Shown here piece by piece: positions 23,401 to 34,900 of a stretch of 64,000 nt of DNA; the first letter of the stretch is position 1, and every line of letters starts with the position of its first letter. The notes beneath the pieces were generated by a model. The model worked only from the letters and a program-made list of their open reading frames with translations. It was not told the origin of the DNA and made no database searches. Location of the stretch: assembly GCA_033064195.1 (NCBI GenBank), contig JARBJD010000033.1, positions 1 through 64,000 on the forward strand, in the 5' to 3' direction. Origin of the DNA: Blattamonas nauphoetae (taxonomy: Eukaryota; Preaxostyla; Oxymonadida). Position numbers and translations under genes: made by a program.

Positions 23401-24816
23401 ATGGGTAATCAGATCTCGAACTGCAATCTCACGATGACAGGATCTGTTGGAATTTGGAGGCAGTTTGAGGAATCACATTTAGAAATGACGTTAACGATGG
23501 GTGGATGGACAAGAGACTTGGCTGGGCGGACTCAACAACGAAAACTGCTGGCTGTCCGAGTATCAAGCAAGATCGGAGCAAATTTCGGACGGATAGCGAA
23601 CTACCCCTAATCAACTTTTTGAACCCCAATGAGAACAAAGAGACTACTCTGAGTTGGATACTAAAAGGCACAAGAAACGGAAGAGGAAATCACACAGCGC
23701 GTGAACGAACAGAGGAAACAGCTCCAAGCCTGCCACAACAAGACACTTGAAAGAAATATCACAATGAATTGCTCGAAGCCTCACAGAAACTCGATAACAC
23801 AAACGAAAAGGGATATATGCAGCTGGTCCCGCTTACTCAGCTGGAGAACGAAAAAAACACAGAAGGCGTTCGGAACGATAAAATGAGAGATATTCTTCGC
23901 AAAAAAGGAGGAGGAGCTAATTGCTCTTCTTCAGAAAGTTCGGGATCTTGATTCCAAAGTCACTGAATTTGAAGAGACACAATAGGAGCGCGAAGATCGA
24001 AAGAAAGCTGAAAATTGGGAAGAAGATGAACCAAGAAGCTGCCATCCTACTCCAAGTTCTCGAAGGATACATGACAAACACTTTCAGCCATCCATACCTC
24101 AACAAGAAGAGAAAAGAGTCGGTCCTGCTCTGGCGCGAAAAGATCAAGCGAGAGAAAGAGCGGAGAAGAAAGGAATGAACAGAAGACAAAATATTGGCCA
24201 AGGAAGAACATGGCGTCGAGGAAGACATCGAACCGGACACACTTGCTGATTCCAAATCTGGCGAAGAATCTTCACTGATGAACCTCGACAACGAACCAAG
24301 CACAAACACGACTACCAATTTGTTCTTCCTCAGAAAGACAAATACAAAGAGTCAATACCACCTGGTAATCAGTTTGGAGGTACTTCCTTCGGCCCAGACT
24401 GCAAGGGAAAGGAAGATCTGAAACCGTCTGGGGAGGGATCAACACTGCACCGGAAGACTTTGTCCATCATCGATGCGAATCCTCTCTCGCTCTTCACATC
24501 ATCGGCGCGAGCGAAGAAGGTGTTGTGAACAACAAGCAGCCATCGGCGACCGAGCATCAAACACTGTGTTGACTGAGGGCACAGAGACATTAGAAGAGTT
24601 GGAGCACCGAATGGAGGCGATGCAAAAGAAAAATATCAAAGCAGAAGTGAAAGAAGAGACACGCGAGATCAACAAAGTTGCCGACAAGCTAGATGCCATG
24701 TATCTGCAATCACAGTCTTTCTGCCACTGTAAGATCCAACAAATCACCCGTATGAGCAAACAAAGCAAGGCACAGCCCTTGAAGAGGAGCCAGAATTGAA
24801 CCAGATCGTGATCCAA
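23401..24816 (+). pseudogene. Decayed coiled-coil ORF series inside element B
   Basis: A run of overlapping plus-strand frames (23401-23610, 23505-23750, 23769-23951, 23921-24178, 24194-24421, 24473-24799) shares the same Lys/Glu-rich, coiled-coil-like character (LREKIKREKERRRKE-type and ELEHRMEAMQKKNIKAEVKE). Stops and frame changes interrupt it many times. Probably a once-continuous gene of the element or a captured host gene. Not identifiable. Confidence 0.35.
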
Positions 24817-25090
24817 AATATCGTCGAAAAGATCTTCGAAACTGAGTCAACCAAACTCACAAAGAGGCTTGCTCGAAACATGAACCATTTTCCCTGTATT
24901 CTTTCGGAAGATATTGCGGGGAAACCAATCTTTCTACCGTGAACGCGATCGACCCTTTGAAACAGTTGTCGTGACTGCCTCATCAATCGCTCTCATTTTA
25001 CCTTGAAACTCTTCTTTTTATCCTTTTACATCTATTCTTCGTCTTTTTCATTCATATAAGACACATTATAAGCCAAAATAGAGACAAAAA

Positions 25091-25181
25091 GGTCAGATCT
25101 GTGTGTATACCGCAGATCTGTGCCTATACCAACGGACAGATCTGTGTGTATACAAAATCAGATCTGTCTCTATACTTACCC
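25091..25181 (-). repeat. Right TIR of element B
   Basis: Inverted partner of 20935-21023; reading inward it begins GGGTAAGTATAGAGACAGAT. Confidence 0.9.
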
Positions 25182-25521
25182 ATCCACTCACACTCACTTT
25201 CGAAAGTCGAGCTGCTTCCGGAACGATGAATCCAACTCCAGAAGCAATCCTAATCGATGCACTTGGGTTTTCATTGCTCACAATTTCAGTCAGTGAATAT
25301 TCTGTCTTCTCCGACAACTCCCCATCCTTCCCACTCACTCCCATCTTCACAACACTTCCCACACTCCGACCAAATTCGTCATCTTTGAATGTAACTTCCA
25401 AAGTGATGCTGTCGTTCAGAGTGAGTGTGTACAGTCCTTCCGGAACGTCAAATCCAGAGAAAATCAGTTCCACTTTTGTCCCGCTTTCGTCCAGAACACA
25501 AGATGTTTGAAGGATGATGGG
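25182..25521 (-). CDS. Gene X segment 2: first Ig-like repeats
   Basis: Lies between MITE copy 1 and element B. Reads SCVLDESGTKVELIFSGFDV and onward to ARLSKVSVSG, matching gene Y around VLNGSGTEVELSFSGFGI. The frame joins segment 1 through the 8-bp duplication and segment 3 through the 9-bp duplication without loss. It is one Ig-like/TIG-like unit plus the start of the next. Confidence 0.85.
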
Positions 25522-26042
25522 CAGGCTTCTGATTTGATCCCAGTGATCCCAGTCGGATCTGATCCCACTAAATACCTACAATACCATTTCGTTTCTTTCA
25601 TTTCAAAAAAGTCTTCTTATATATGATATTTGAATGGAAAAAAAAGTAAAAAGGAAAATGGTCACTTCATAGATCATGAAAATGCAAACTTTGGGTGCTG
25701 CTGTTTCAGTTTGTTCTACAACAATAATTATTAAAACAAGTCGATAATGCGTTATTATGTCTTCTTTGATGGTTTTTTCTCACTGACTAAAGTCAATGAA
25801 GGGAATACATCGAAAAAAGAAGTGTTGGTGATTGTGATCGTGCGTGTTTTTGGGAAATAAGAGCTGTCTGAAATATTGAAGAGCATTATGTGAAAACAAG
25901 AAGTGAATTGAACATGATTAATGAAGTGATAATGAGAAAATCTCAAAGGAAAAGAGTTGAAATTTGATCTCAGTCCAAATTTAGGCACTGACATCAATTG
26001 ATCCCAGTTTTACCTATTTTGATGGGACTACTCAGATGCCTG
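25522..26042 (+). mobile_element. 521-bp MITE, copy 1 (in gene X)
   Basis: Ends CAGGCTTCTGA and, inverted, CAGGCATCTGA; exact 8-bp duplication ATGATGGG (25514-25521 and 26043-26050). Exactly 521 bp, near-identical to copies 2 and 3. No transposase. The 8-bp duplication with CAGG ends fits hAT-type mobilisation; P- or Merlin-type is an alternative. Confidence 0.93.
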
Positions 26043-28081
26043 ATGATGGGTGTTGCAGGGATGGACAGACCTGAAGGAACTGTCACATCGTGGTTGGAGA
26101 TGGATGCAGCGAGGAGTTTGTAGTCGGAGAGAGGAAATTGGAGCACACCCGACTCTCCAACTGACGACGAACACGTCCCAACTGTCGACGACGAGAACGA
26201 GAACACTAACAATCGCCCAATCTTCGGTGCTTTTCTAACCTCTTCTTGTCGTCTTCCATCCAAATTCGAAACAATCACAATCATTGTCCCTGATATTGCG
26301 TTGTCCAATGTCAGTGTGAGTAAGACAGTGTCGTCTGCTGTCAGTGTCGAGGTGAGTGATTTGAGAGTTGCTTCGAAGTCCGTGTCGAGGAGGAGAGTGC
26401 TGTTGTCTTTCGTGCCATTCGATACTCGATGTGTGGATGAGGATGTGGAGTCACAATTCAAGAACGAGTCCGAATTGAACGGTGTCAGATCGAAAAAGAC
26501 GTCATGTCCTCTTCCAATCCCTGCTGAGCATTGCCTGAACTGGACGAAGGAGAACTTCGGTACTCCACAGAGACAAAATGTGACTGCACCACCAGAAAAA
26601 GATGGGTCTTCTGAGCCGGTTCTGCAATTCTGGAAGAGAGTGTTGGAGAGACCAGAAGAAGACTCGAAGGGACTCGAATGAATGTAGACGCCGCCGCCAT
26701 ACCAGTTGGCCGTTGAATCGAGGAAGACACAGTCAGAGATGTAGAGAGCAGTGAGATAGGAGAGGGATACACTTCCACCGTATCCTTTTGCACAAGAAGA
26801 ACCGATGAAGGAGGACGAGCAGAGGGTGAAGGTGGATTCTGAAGTGTGTGGAGGGTAAAGATAGACCGCTCCTCCACCCATAAACGATGAGCACGCGTGG
26901 AACGAGCATCGCTCAATTTGGAGGGTGAGCTCAATGGTCCATGCGTAGATCGCTCCGCCATCCCCATCCGAAGAGCATTCCTTGAATGTGCAGAGGGTGA
27001 ATACGTGATTCGGAGTGGTTTCATTCGAGAGTTTGGTTCGAATGGTGAAATGCTGGGTGTGTCGAGTGTGTGTGTCTGGATCGTCGTTGGGCGAGGAGGG
27101 GGTGTGGCAGCCAGTGAACGACGTGTTGTGCGACAACACTGATCCCCCATCACCCATTCCCACAATCGCTGTTCCACAAAGATGGTTCGTGCAACTCCAA
27201 ATTGAACAACCCACAATCCCTTCAACAACTCCTCCAACTTCATCTCGAACTCCATCCCGAACGCATCCGCTGCTCGTCGTGTTCCAACTCTTGCTCCCAA
27301 TCAAACGAGTCCACACCCAACAAGTCGACCTGACTGACAGACTCAAACAACGAGAGTCACTTTCCCAAACTCCAAAAAGCGGTCCACTTCCAACAACAAG
27401 ATCAACATCACTCACTGAAACTCCAGCACCACACACACTAATCCCTCCATCCTCCACCCACCCATCCCGACCAACATCCAACCACTTTAACCGATCACTC
27501 CTCTCCCCATCCAGCCACTTCGAAATCGAACTCACAACTGGAAGAAGCACTCCAAAACCACGAGATTCATGAACACTTGAAATCACACTCACTGAACTCC
27601 CCACTCCACTCCCTCCTCCAACAATCACAAATGGCGACGTTTCCGCGTTCGACAACATCCTGCTCCCAACAATCAACACACACGACGACCACAATCTTCC
27701 AACACTCGTCCCCATCCCACCGCTGTCCAAAAACACATTCTGCAGTGAAACTGTGCTGTTTGTGATCATAAACATCGTGTTCATGTTGGTTTCTGCCTTA
27801 ATTCCATTCTTTCCTTCATCTTTCATTTTCGGTTTTGATTCTTCGTACTTTCCTTCCACATGCATGATTATAGTCTTGTTTCCTCGAAGATCCAGTGTGC
27901 ACGATTCCACCAAATAGCTAGCAATCTCATATCGTCCGCTCGGAAGACTTAGTTCTGGATGAGAGAAGTCTTCCTGATTCGAGCTGTCCACTTTCGCATC
28001 ATCTCGGAGAACATGCAATGATTGTACTGGCTGTTCTTGACTCTCCACGATTCGATATATCATCCATAGAAATAGTATCAT
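26043..28081 (-). CDS. Gene X segment 1: signal peptide and N-terminal beta-helix
   Basis: Starts at ATG 28081 with a hydrophobic leader (MILFLWMIYRIVES). A block follows that is highly similar to gene Y (SGRYEI, ESCTLDLRGNKT). Then come Cys-rich beta-helix coils with Pmp-type signatures such as DGGAIYAW, MGGGAVYLY, GGSVSLS and GGGVYIH, alternating with CSF and CxF motifs over residues 280-560. Such coils form extended surface rods in chlamydial Pmp proteins and trichomonad Pmp-like proteins. The segment is open up to the MITE; translation then runs into the element and stops at 25994. Confidence 0.85.
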
Positions 28082-28113
28082 TTCGCTCGACGTTGGGAGA
28101 CGAGAGAGGGTAA

Positions 28114-28127
28114 GATCTGCCCCTTTG
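28114..28127 (-). promoter_or_regulatory. Candidate core promoter motif upstream of gene X
   Basis: CAAAGGGGCAGATC on the coding strand, about 35 nt before the ATG. It corresponds to CAAAGGGTCAGATC before gene Y. The about 100 bp around it, including TTTTTGGGTTCAAATC-type sequence on the plus strand, is conserved between the two upstream regions. Confidence 0.4.
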
Positions 28128-28199
28128 TTTGCAATTTGTCATTGCTGAAGAATACAGGTATGACAGTCATTTTTGGGTTCAAATCGCATATGTCGGCAA

Positions 28200-29530
28200 A
28201 CTGCAACTTGGCGGGACAGATCAAAATGGACTCTAACAGTCAAAAACACACTATTAATATCTTTCTAGGGAAGATATGTTGCTCTAGGATTCCGAAAAAA
28301 AGTACAGAAACCTCGGAGGAAATCATAAAAATAAGGGTCGGATCAAACCATGAAATCTAAAATAGGAAATCTCAGAAATGTATAGACCTCTAGAAAGTTC
28401 CAAGCCTTGATATTAAAGGAATAGGTGTTCTTTGAAGATAAATGAAGGTTTAATGACAGAGAATCAACCAATTCTTTTTCAAGATCGCCCTAATTCACTA
28501 TCAGAAATTTTGAGAAAATGAAGTTTTTCCGAATCTCTTATCGCTTCGATTCTCCTTATTTCCTAGAAAATCACCAGTACAATCACTCATTGACTGAATA
28601 GGTCTGTCCGACCAAGTTGCATGTTGCCCATATGTCGTGTTCTTCAAGATGTCATTTTAAGCAAATCCTTATCTCTTCATCAAATCACATTTTGAGTTGA
28701 TCAAGCCATATTTAACTAAAAATGAAGAACGAAACGATAATGATGTGGATAGTGAAATGAAGTCATCGTTCACAATGAAACAATCGCATCTTTCCCTGTG
28801 TGGTGATGTGTGACATGCAGAAGATGTGCGAATGAAGTATGAAGGACATGGAAATGAAATGTTGAGATGCGAAGTCGCGGAATGTTCAAACGAAGACGGC
28901 TGCGAAGCCTTGGTGCGCATCAACAAAGTGACAGATTGTTAGTTGACATTCCATTCAAACGCAAACAAGACGAATCAACAGAAGCGAATCGTGAAGACAA
29001 CTGAAGAACAGCGAACCGACAAAGACCAAGAACGTGGGGTCGGGTCTGCGATGCGAGGGGAAGCAAGACACCAAACCAATCTGGCCATCCAACACACCAC
29101 TCAGAGAGTGGAGTCACGATGGAAGAGAGGTGGCTGGTGAAATCAATGAGGAGCCATCAGACACGACAGAAGAGAGCGAATGACTGTCGATGAGTAACCG
29201 TGAGATACAACCAACTTGGAGTTGGGTGAAGTGAAAGTCGTTCAGATTGTGTGTGTTAATCGAACTGGACGTGTGTTGTTTTGATAGCACACCGTTCGAC
29301 ATATTGTTGAAGTGACAATCGCTGGGATTCGCTGATTGGCGTTGGGGAACAACTCAAGAAATGAGGAGTCGAGACAATCAACAGGACGAGCCAGACGATC
29401 CATGGATTGAATCGCTGCTGAGCTCATTCTGAGTCGTCGACGACATCATTCAATCACACATCCTTCGAAGATGTGGGACGAACATGAGTGATGAAGAAAT
29501 GAAGAATAAGAGCTGAACGAGATCCAAATA
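28200..29530. other. Intergenic between gene X and the pogo element
   Basis: About 1.3 kb, AT-rich to 28.7 kb and mixed after. Short frames without domains. No gene I can support. Confidence 0.5.
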
Positions 29531-29730
29531 CCGTCGTTGAACAAGCCGTCCAGTTGGACAACCCGTCCACATTTGGTATGAAGTCAAACTTTCGTCTCAT
29601 TTTTCTCTTCATATACTTCTCTTTTCCCATATTTCCATTTCATTACTGTTTCATTCACTTATTTCAACAAATTTTTTGGTGAATTGAATTTTTTAATCTC
29701 TTCTTGATCTTGTTCTCATTGATCTCCCCT
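29531..29730 (+). repeat. Left 200-bp TIR of pogo-like element
   Basis: Inverted, apparently perfect match to 31482-31681. Confidence 0.95.
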
Positions 29731-29792
29731 ATATTTTGCTTGTCCCGTTTCTCGTCATCCAGTGATCACGATACCCTATCATCCGCACATTC

Positions 29793-31519
29793 ATGGTATT
29801 TCGTGACATATTCGACTTCTTGTTTCTCCATCTCCTTCAATCATTTCTCCTCTTTCAGAATAAGACAACGAAACAACGTTCAGCTGATTGGTGGAGGAAT
29901 CTCCGTGAAGTGGAGAGTCTTCTGAAGAAAAAGAAGATCAAATCTGAAGACAAGCTCCTATATCTTCTCAAACTCGAAAAAGTGATGAAAATCCGTGGCG
30001 GGATCATACAAACCATCACGGGAATCCACAGCCGTTCGCTCTCGAGGGCAAGAAGAGCATTTCGTGAAGGCCGAGCTATCCGACAATCAGGACGGCAATC
30101 GAAAGTCCCTCCAAGGGAGATGAATCTGTTAGTCGGATGGATGAAGCAAAAGTTCAACAAAAACTCCGATCACTAGATCACAAGTCCAAACACGAGTATG
30201 GTCTTTTCTTTTTAATTTTCCAGATTCAGAAGATCATGCGCACTTCACCTAGCGCTACTGCACGGGAAACCACACTGGATAGATCATGGGCCTGGACTTT
30301 TTGCGACTACAACCCCGATCTCATTTTCTCCAAACCAATAAGGATGGATCTCTCAAAAATTCAATCAGCGAACGCTGAGAATATGAACACTTGGATTTCC
30401 CTTTTGAAAGACGTTGTCACAGAATACCAAGTCCAACAGGAGCTAATTTTTAACTACGATGAGACTGGCTTCTCAATGACGGAAAGAAAAGCTCAAACTG
30501 TCATTCATCAAGCTGGGACCCCACCACCCGTTCAAATTCAGACTCAAAAGATCCCCAACTTCACTCTAGCAAGCACGATTTGCGCAGATGGAACCACTCT
30601 TCCGCATTGTCTAGTGTATCCTCTCGCCAAAGAACCAAGTGAGTTTCACTCACTTCACAAGTTTGATATTGTTCCTCATTGTTTTTCCAATGGATATGTG
30701 AATGGGACCATATTCTCGACCATCCTACAGGAAACCATCATCCCTGCCATCAACAAAAAAAGAATGGCTCCTCATCTCGCTGGAAAGACCGCACTCCTTC
30801 TCCTCGACAACTGTGCATCGCACTTTTCGTCTAATCTTTCCAAAACTGCAATAGAAAACAATATCATGATATTAACGCTTCCCCCCAACACAACAAATCT
30901 GACCCAACCATTGGACGACAAAGTCTTCCAAAGCCTCAAAAACATGTACCAACGATTCTACACACCTCCATGCCCGTTCACTCAACAAGCTCATCGAGAA
31001 GCAATCGCTTATGCTTTGCCGCGCGCCGTCGAGAAGGCCTTCTCGATCAGCACGATCGAGTTGGCCTTTCAGAGATGTGGAATCTCTGATTTAAATTCGC
31101 AGCCACTCATCGATCGTATTCCTTTTGAGGCTGACGAAAAATCACAATCAATACAGACAAACCTGTCAAATATTGATGATGAATCTTTTGTGGCTGTAGA
31201 AAAAGTGGTGAGACCTGGAATTCTTCTGAGTACAAAAGAGATGATTGAGAAAATGATGAAGAAGGAGGCAATTCAAAAAGAAAAAGAAGAAAGGAAGAAA
31301 GCAAGACAGTTCAAACCAAAGAAGATCATCCTCCGGAAGTCCACTGTCAAACAGAGAGAAAAGAGAAAGCCAAAACGGAAACATGACGAGAAACGAAAAG
31401 CGCAACCTGCAATGAAACTGTCAACAAAGAAGTCAGAGATCCAGACTCGTTCTATGAAGCAGTTGACTGAGAAAAGACTTGAGGGGAGATCAATGAGAAC
31501 AAGATCAAGAAGAGATTAA
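29793..31519 (+). CDS. Pogo/Tigger-type (DDE_1) transposase
   Basis: N-terminal basic/HTH region (ADWWRNLREVESLLKKKK, and REMNLLVGWMKQKFN), then WAWTFCDYNPDLIFSKPIR (CENP-B-type tail). The catalytic Asp residues sit in NYDETGF, LLLLDNCASHFS and LPPNTTNLTQPLDDKVF. A GT..AG intron of 28 nt lies at 30196-30223. A 63-nt tract (29796-29858) right after the ATG has intron ends but is also in frame, so it may be retained. The frame slips by one base at the A5 run 30159-30163 between the two HTH halves: either a real frameshift, a read error, or an unseen splice. The C-terminus is Lys/Arg-rich. Otherwise complete. Confidence 0.8.
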
Positions 31520-31681
31520 AAAATTCAATTCACCAAAAAATTTGTTGAAATAAGTGAATGAAACAGTAATGAAATGGAAATATGGGAAAAGAGAAGTATA
31601 TGAAGAGAAAAATGAGACGAAAGTTTGACTTCATACCAAATGTGGACGGGTTGTCCAACTGGACGGCTTGTTCAACGACGG
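31482..31681 (-). repeat. Right 200-bp TIR of pogo-like element
   Basis: Contains the last 12 codons and stop of the transposase (stop ends 31519), so the coding end is also present, inverted, in the left TIR. Confidence 0.95.
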
Positions 31682-31683
31682 TA

Positions 31684-31957
31684 AGACCACTGAATGGATA
31701 CTTGGAAAGGACATGGTGAGGCTGTTTCTGATGAAGAATTGTGGGTGACGTGATGCGATTCGAGTTTCGAGAGGCAGAGAAAGAATGGCCGATGTGACCA
31801 GGTGTGACGTGAGGTCACGCGAGATCAGAACAGAAAGGAATATTAAATCCTGTAGATACCCAAAAGAACGAGACGGGTGTCGAGCCAGAACGATGGGACA
31901 TGCTGTGATGTGAGAGGGAAGAGTAGTGACTGCGAAGAACACGACAAGAAAAAGGAG
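31684..31957. other. Short spacer after gene Y
   Basis: Non-coding 3-prime region of gene Y; nothing recognisable. Confidence 0.5.
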
Positions 31958-34900
31958 CTATTCGGGTTGAAAATGAGAGTCAGGTTGGCGCGATTCTGGT
32001 TGTTCGGGAAGACGATTCGGCAGGTCAAGAAGATCGACCACGTCTTCTTTCTTTCCTTCTCCAATCGATTCCAGACGAGAAACAATCGATTCCACAGAAG
32101 GACGACAAGCAGGATTCAGATCCAGACATTCCAAGAGAAGAGTCGCCAGCTCAACTGGCTCAACAGAATCCATCCGAGGAACAATCCCCATCCCCAGCTG
32201 TCGTTGCGCAGTCACTGCATCTGTTTCCTTGAACGGAACTTGGCCAGTCGTCATTTCCCACAAGATCAGGCCAAGCCGAAAAACCGTCACTTTCTGTTCG
32301 TCAATCCCATTCTCACAGTTCTCCTCTTCAGGTGCCGCCCATCGCTTCCCTTCCTCCGTCTCTTTCGGTGCTCCTGAAAGTGTGGGAACTGTTGTCAGAG
32401 GTTGTGATGGAGTGTCTTCATTCATTTTGAAACATATCGAGTTCGATGGAGAAAACAATACCCAGTGTGGACTCAGTCTTCGAAGTGCCAGAGCATTTGG
32501 GCGAAGTTTCAACAATTTCTCAACTGCCTTCACAAGATCCAATCGCGCTTGAGCGATGCTCAATTCGATCGTATCTTTGCGTCGATGAAGTCGGTCGAAG
32601 AGAGTGTTGTGTGGACTCACAAATCCATCTTCGATCTTCGGTCGACCAAACTCATCCTCACCCACAATCACAACTGCTGCTTGACCACCAGAGGTTGGAA
32701 GCTTGTCGGTGTTTTGAAGGGAGGGATGGGATGAAGTGTCGTGGAATGTCAGAGCTGGATTCAGTTGCTTCTGACCAACTGAGTGCACAGAGTTCTGATT
32801 GTCTTCGATGTCACCTTCGTCTTTCAACACTTCGATCTTGTCCTCTGTCTGGTCCAGTTCTTGTGGCTCTTCATTCAAACCTTTTCTTGTTTGTTTCCTG
32901 TTTCGGTGTTTGATCACAAGAACCACAACCAGAATCAATGCCAGCAGAACACATGCCAAAACAATCACGAGAGGAATCCACCATTTCATGTTATCCTTCA
33001 CAGCCTGCGAGAAGCGACCGGATGAGCTCTGTTGAATCACGAAATTGTTCGTTGTTGATTGATTCTGCCCAAACAACAGTCGTCCTCGCCATTCAAGTGA
33101 GTTGTCGAGGGAGTTGAGAGACAAACCAGGAATTGTGATGACGATCTTCGTCTCAGTGAATGACGTCGCTGAGTCGATCGTGAGAGGGATCAGAGTTGAT
33201 TCTCCTTCCGTTCCATCCTTTCCAATCTCCATCACTTCAAGGAACATCGAACAAGGAATCAGCGTTGTTCCTTCGATTGTCAATGTGAACGATTTAGCCT
33301 TCTTGTCGAACTTCGAGGTGGAGTCAGATGAGAGTGTTGGTATGAAGAGGGGAGAGTGTGGATTCACTTCAGTCGACTCGATCGAACATCCATCGGACGA
33401 GATCCACGATGAAGTGTTCTTGAACCCATCCCCAGCGGCTAAACTACCAATGTGAATCGCTCCACTTTCAGAACAGGCAATGTTGCGACGAGCGGATGCG
33501 AACGGCGAGTTGGAAGGGATGTTGTCGCGAAAGATCGATCCATCAATTTTCAACGATCCTCCCCTCATCGCGATTGCTCCTTGAGAGATGCTGAAGAATT
33601 GATTGTTCGTCACGTTCAGCTCTGTTTCTATCAGCTCAATCAATCCAGTCCTCCAAACACACAACTCCTCCATCTCATTTCTGCTTCCACCTGAATCGCT
33701 TTTGATTGTCATCAATCCATCTTTCAGAATCATCTTCGACGACAATGCCGAAATCAGGACGAATGACGGATTCGACGATCCAACCACAATGTCGATGTTC
33801 TGGATGTTCAGAAGAGCTGACGAAACCACAATCAGAGCTGATGTCGCTGATTCTGCTGCCGATGTCGGAATGTTCAGCGACGGCTCGCTGTTCGTTCCAT
33901 TTTGAATCAGAACAGACATCCCACTTTCAATCGTCATCGGAGACGACAGAGAAGTGCTGTCCAGCAGCGAGAATGTTGGGTGACTGATTTTGAGTGCTTG
34001 GCTGATCTTCCACGCAGCATCCATCGTCGAGAACGGATTCGAGTAATCTCCACATCTTCTATCGTTCTGTCCGGTTTTTGTGTCCACAAACATCTCATTC
34101 ACATTCGGACGAGCAGGTGTTTTTCCAGTGAATGGCGAAGGAGTCAGAGCGAGTCCACTCTCGTCGACAATTGGATTTATGGAGTTGATGAAAATGTTTT
34201 GTGAATGTGCGAGAGATCCTTCAAACCCAATCAACAATTCCGACGATTCTGCTCGACTTGAAGATGTCACGACAATCAAGAGAGTGTGTGAAGTGTTCAG
34301 TGTCACTTCGTACTCTGTTCCAACCACCAGATCCTTTCCTGCCAAGATCGCAACGCATCCTGTCCCAAGTGAGTTTGTGAATTCAAACTCAACTTTGGTG
34401 AAGGATGGAGAGGCGGGAATGCGGACAGAGATTCCAGAATCGACAAGCAGTGTGCTTGTTTCATGTGGTTTCAGGCAGACTGTGTATTCTCCTTCGTATT
34501 TCAGATGTGTCCCATTTTGTGTCGAACCAACTAGAAAGTCTGCTTCGCAGCTTGTTTCTGAGATTCGTCGCATCGACAAAGATTCCCAGACAGTGTTATC
34601 GAATGATACCCAAATCGATCCAAGAGGTTCAGCCAAAGCCCGACCTTCCAACGAGATCGTCACTTGTGATCGGTCTTTGCTCAGAACTGCTCCAGTGCAC
34701 GAGCAGACCCGCTTCGGTTCTTTCGGTGTCTCAAAAACACACGATTCAGTTTCCACAAGAATCGATGCTCCATCAACCACTTTCATCCAATCCACACAAT
34801 ACGAGTGGCCATACTTTACATGAGCTCCTTCCAAAGGATACAGTGTCAGCCTCACTGTGTTCTCGGTCGCTGATGTCGCTGTGAACTTGATGGTGGTTTC

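Larger units (their letters stand above)
20935..25181 (+). mobile_element. DNA transposon B, 4247 bp, 9-bp target duplication, non-autonomous relative of A
   Basis: Ends start GGGTA(T/A)GTATAGAGACAGAT and match as inverted repeats over about 90 bp. Each end has four units close to TATACACACAGATCTG. Duplication ATCCACTCA flanks it exactly (20926-20934 and 25182-25190). It is inserted in gene X. It carries no intact transposase: the interior has minus-strand coding-like sequence (21235-21948), a 26-bp minisatellite, and decayed plus-strand frames (23401-24816). The right 300 bp resemble element A. Confidence 0.9.
13135..28081 (-). pseudogene. Gene X: giant beta-helix/Ig-like repeat surface protein interrupted by three DNA transposons
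   Basis: One host gene reads from ATG 28081 to the stop at 13135. It is split by MITE copy 1 (25522-26042), element B (20935-25181) and element A (15739-20377). With one copy of each target duplication kept, the coding pieces are 26043-28081, 25182-25513, 20378-20925 and 13135-15729: 5514 nt, exactly 1838 codons, in one frame with no other lesion. Paralog Y confirms continuity across each junction. Architecture: signal peptide, Pmp-like parallel beta-helix, Ig-like repeats, second beta-helix. Compared with Y it ends early, losing the membrane helix and pseudokinase, so the product would be secreted or is a truncated duplicate. It is broken in this assembly; whether it is functionally dead is open. 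Confidence 0.85.
29531..31681 (+). mobile_element. Pogo-like transposon, 2151 bp, TA target, perfect 200-bp TIRs
   Basis: Flanked by TA (29529-29530 and 31682-31683). The TIRs start CCGTCGTTGAACAAGCCGTC and, by eye, are identical for 200 bp on both sides (29531-29730 and 31482-31681). It encodes a DDE_1 transposase. Perfect TIRs imply a young insertion. It lies in the spacer between genes X and Y. Confidence 0.95.

Noticed and set aside
15739-25181. Polinton/Maverick identity for elements A and B
   Set aside because: Only 4-5 kb, 9-bp rather than 6-bp duplications, and no polymerase, integrase or capsid-type genes.
25755-25997. Small 80-residue frame repeated in all three 521-bp MITEs
   Set aside because: Conserved only because the MITEs are near-identical; AT-rich interior with no domain.
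32783-33035. Plus-strand hydrophobic frame near 32.8-33.0 kb
   Set aside because: Antisense image of the gene Y membrane helix and its flanks.
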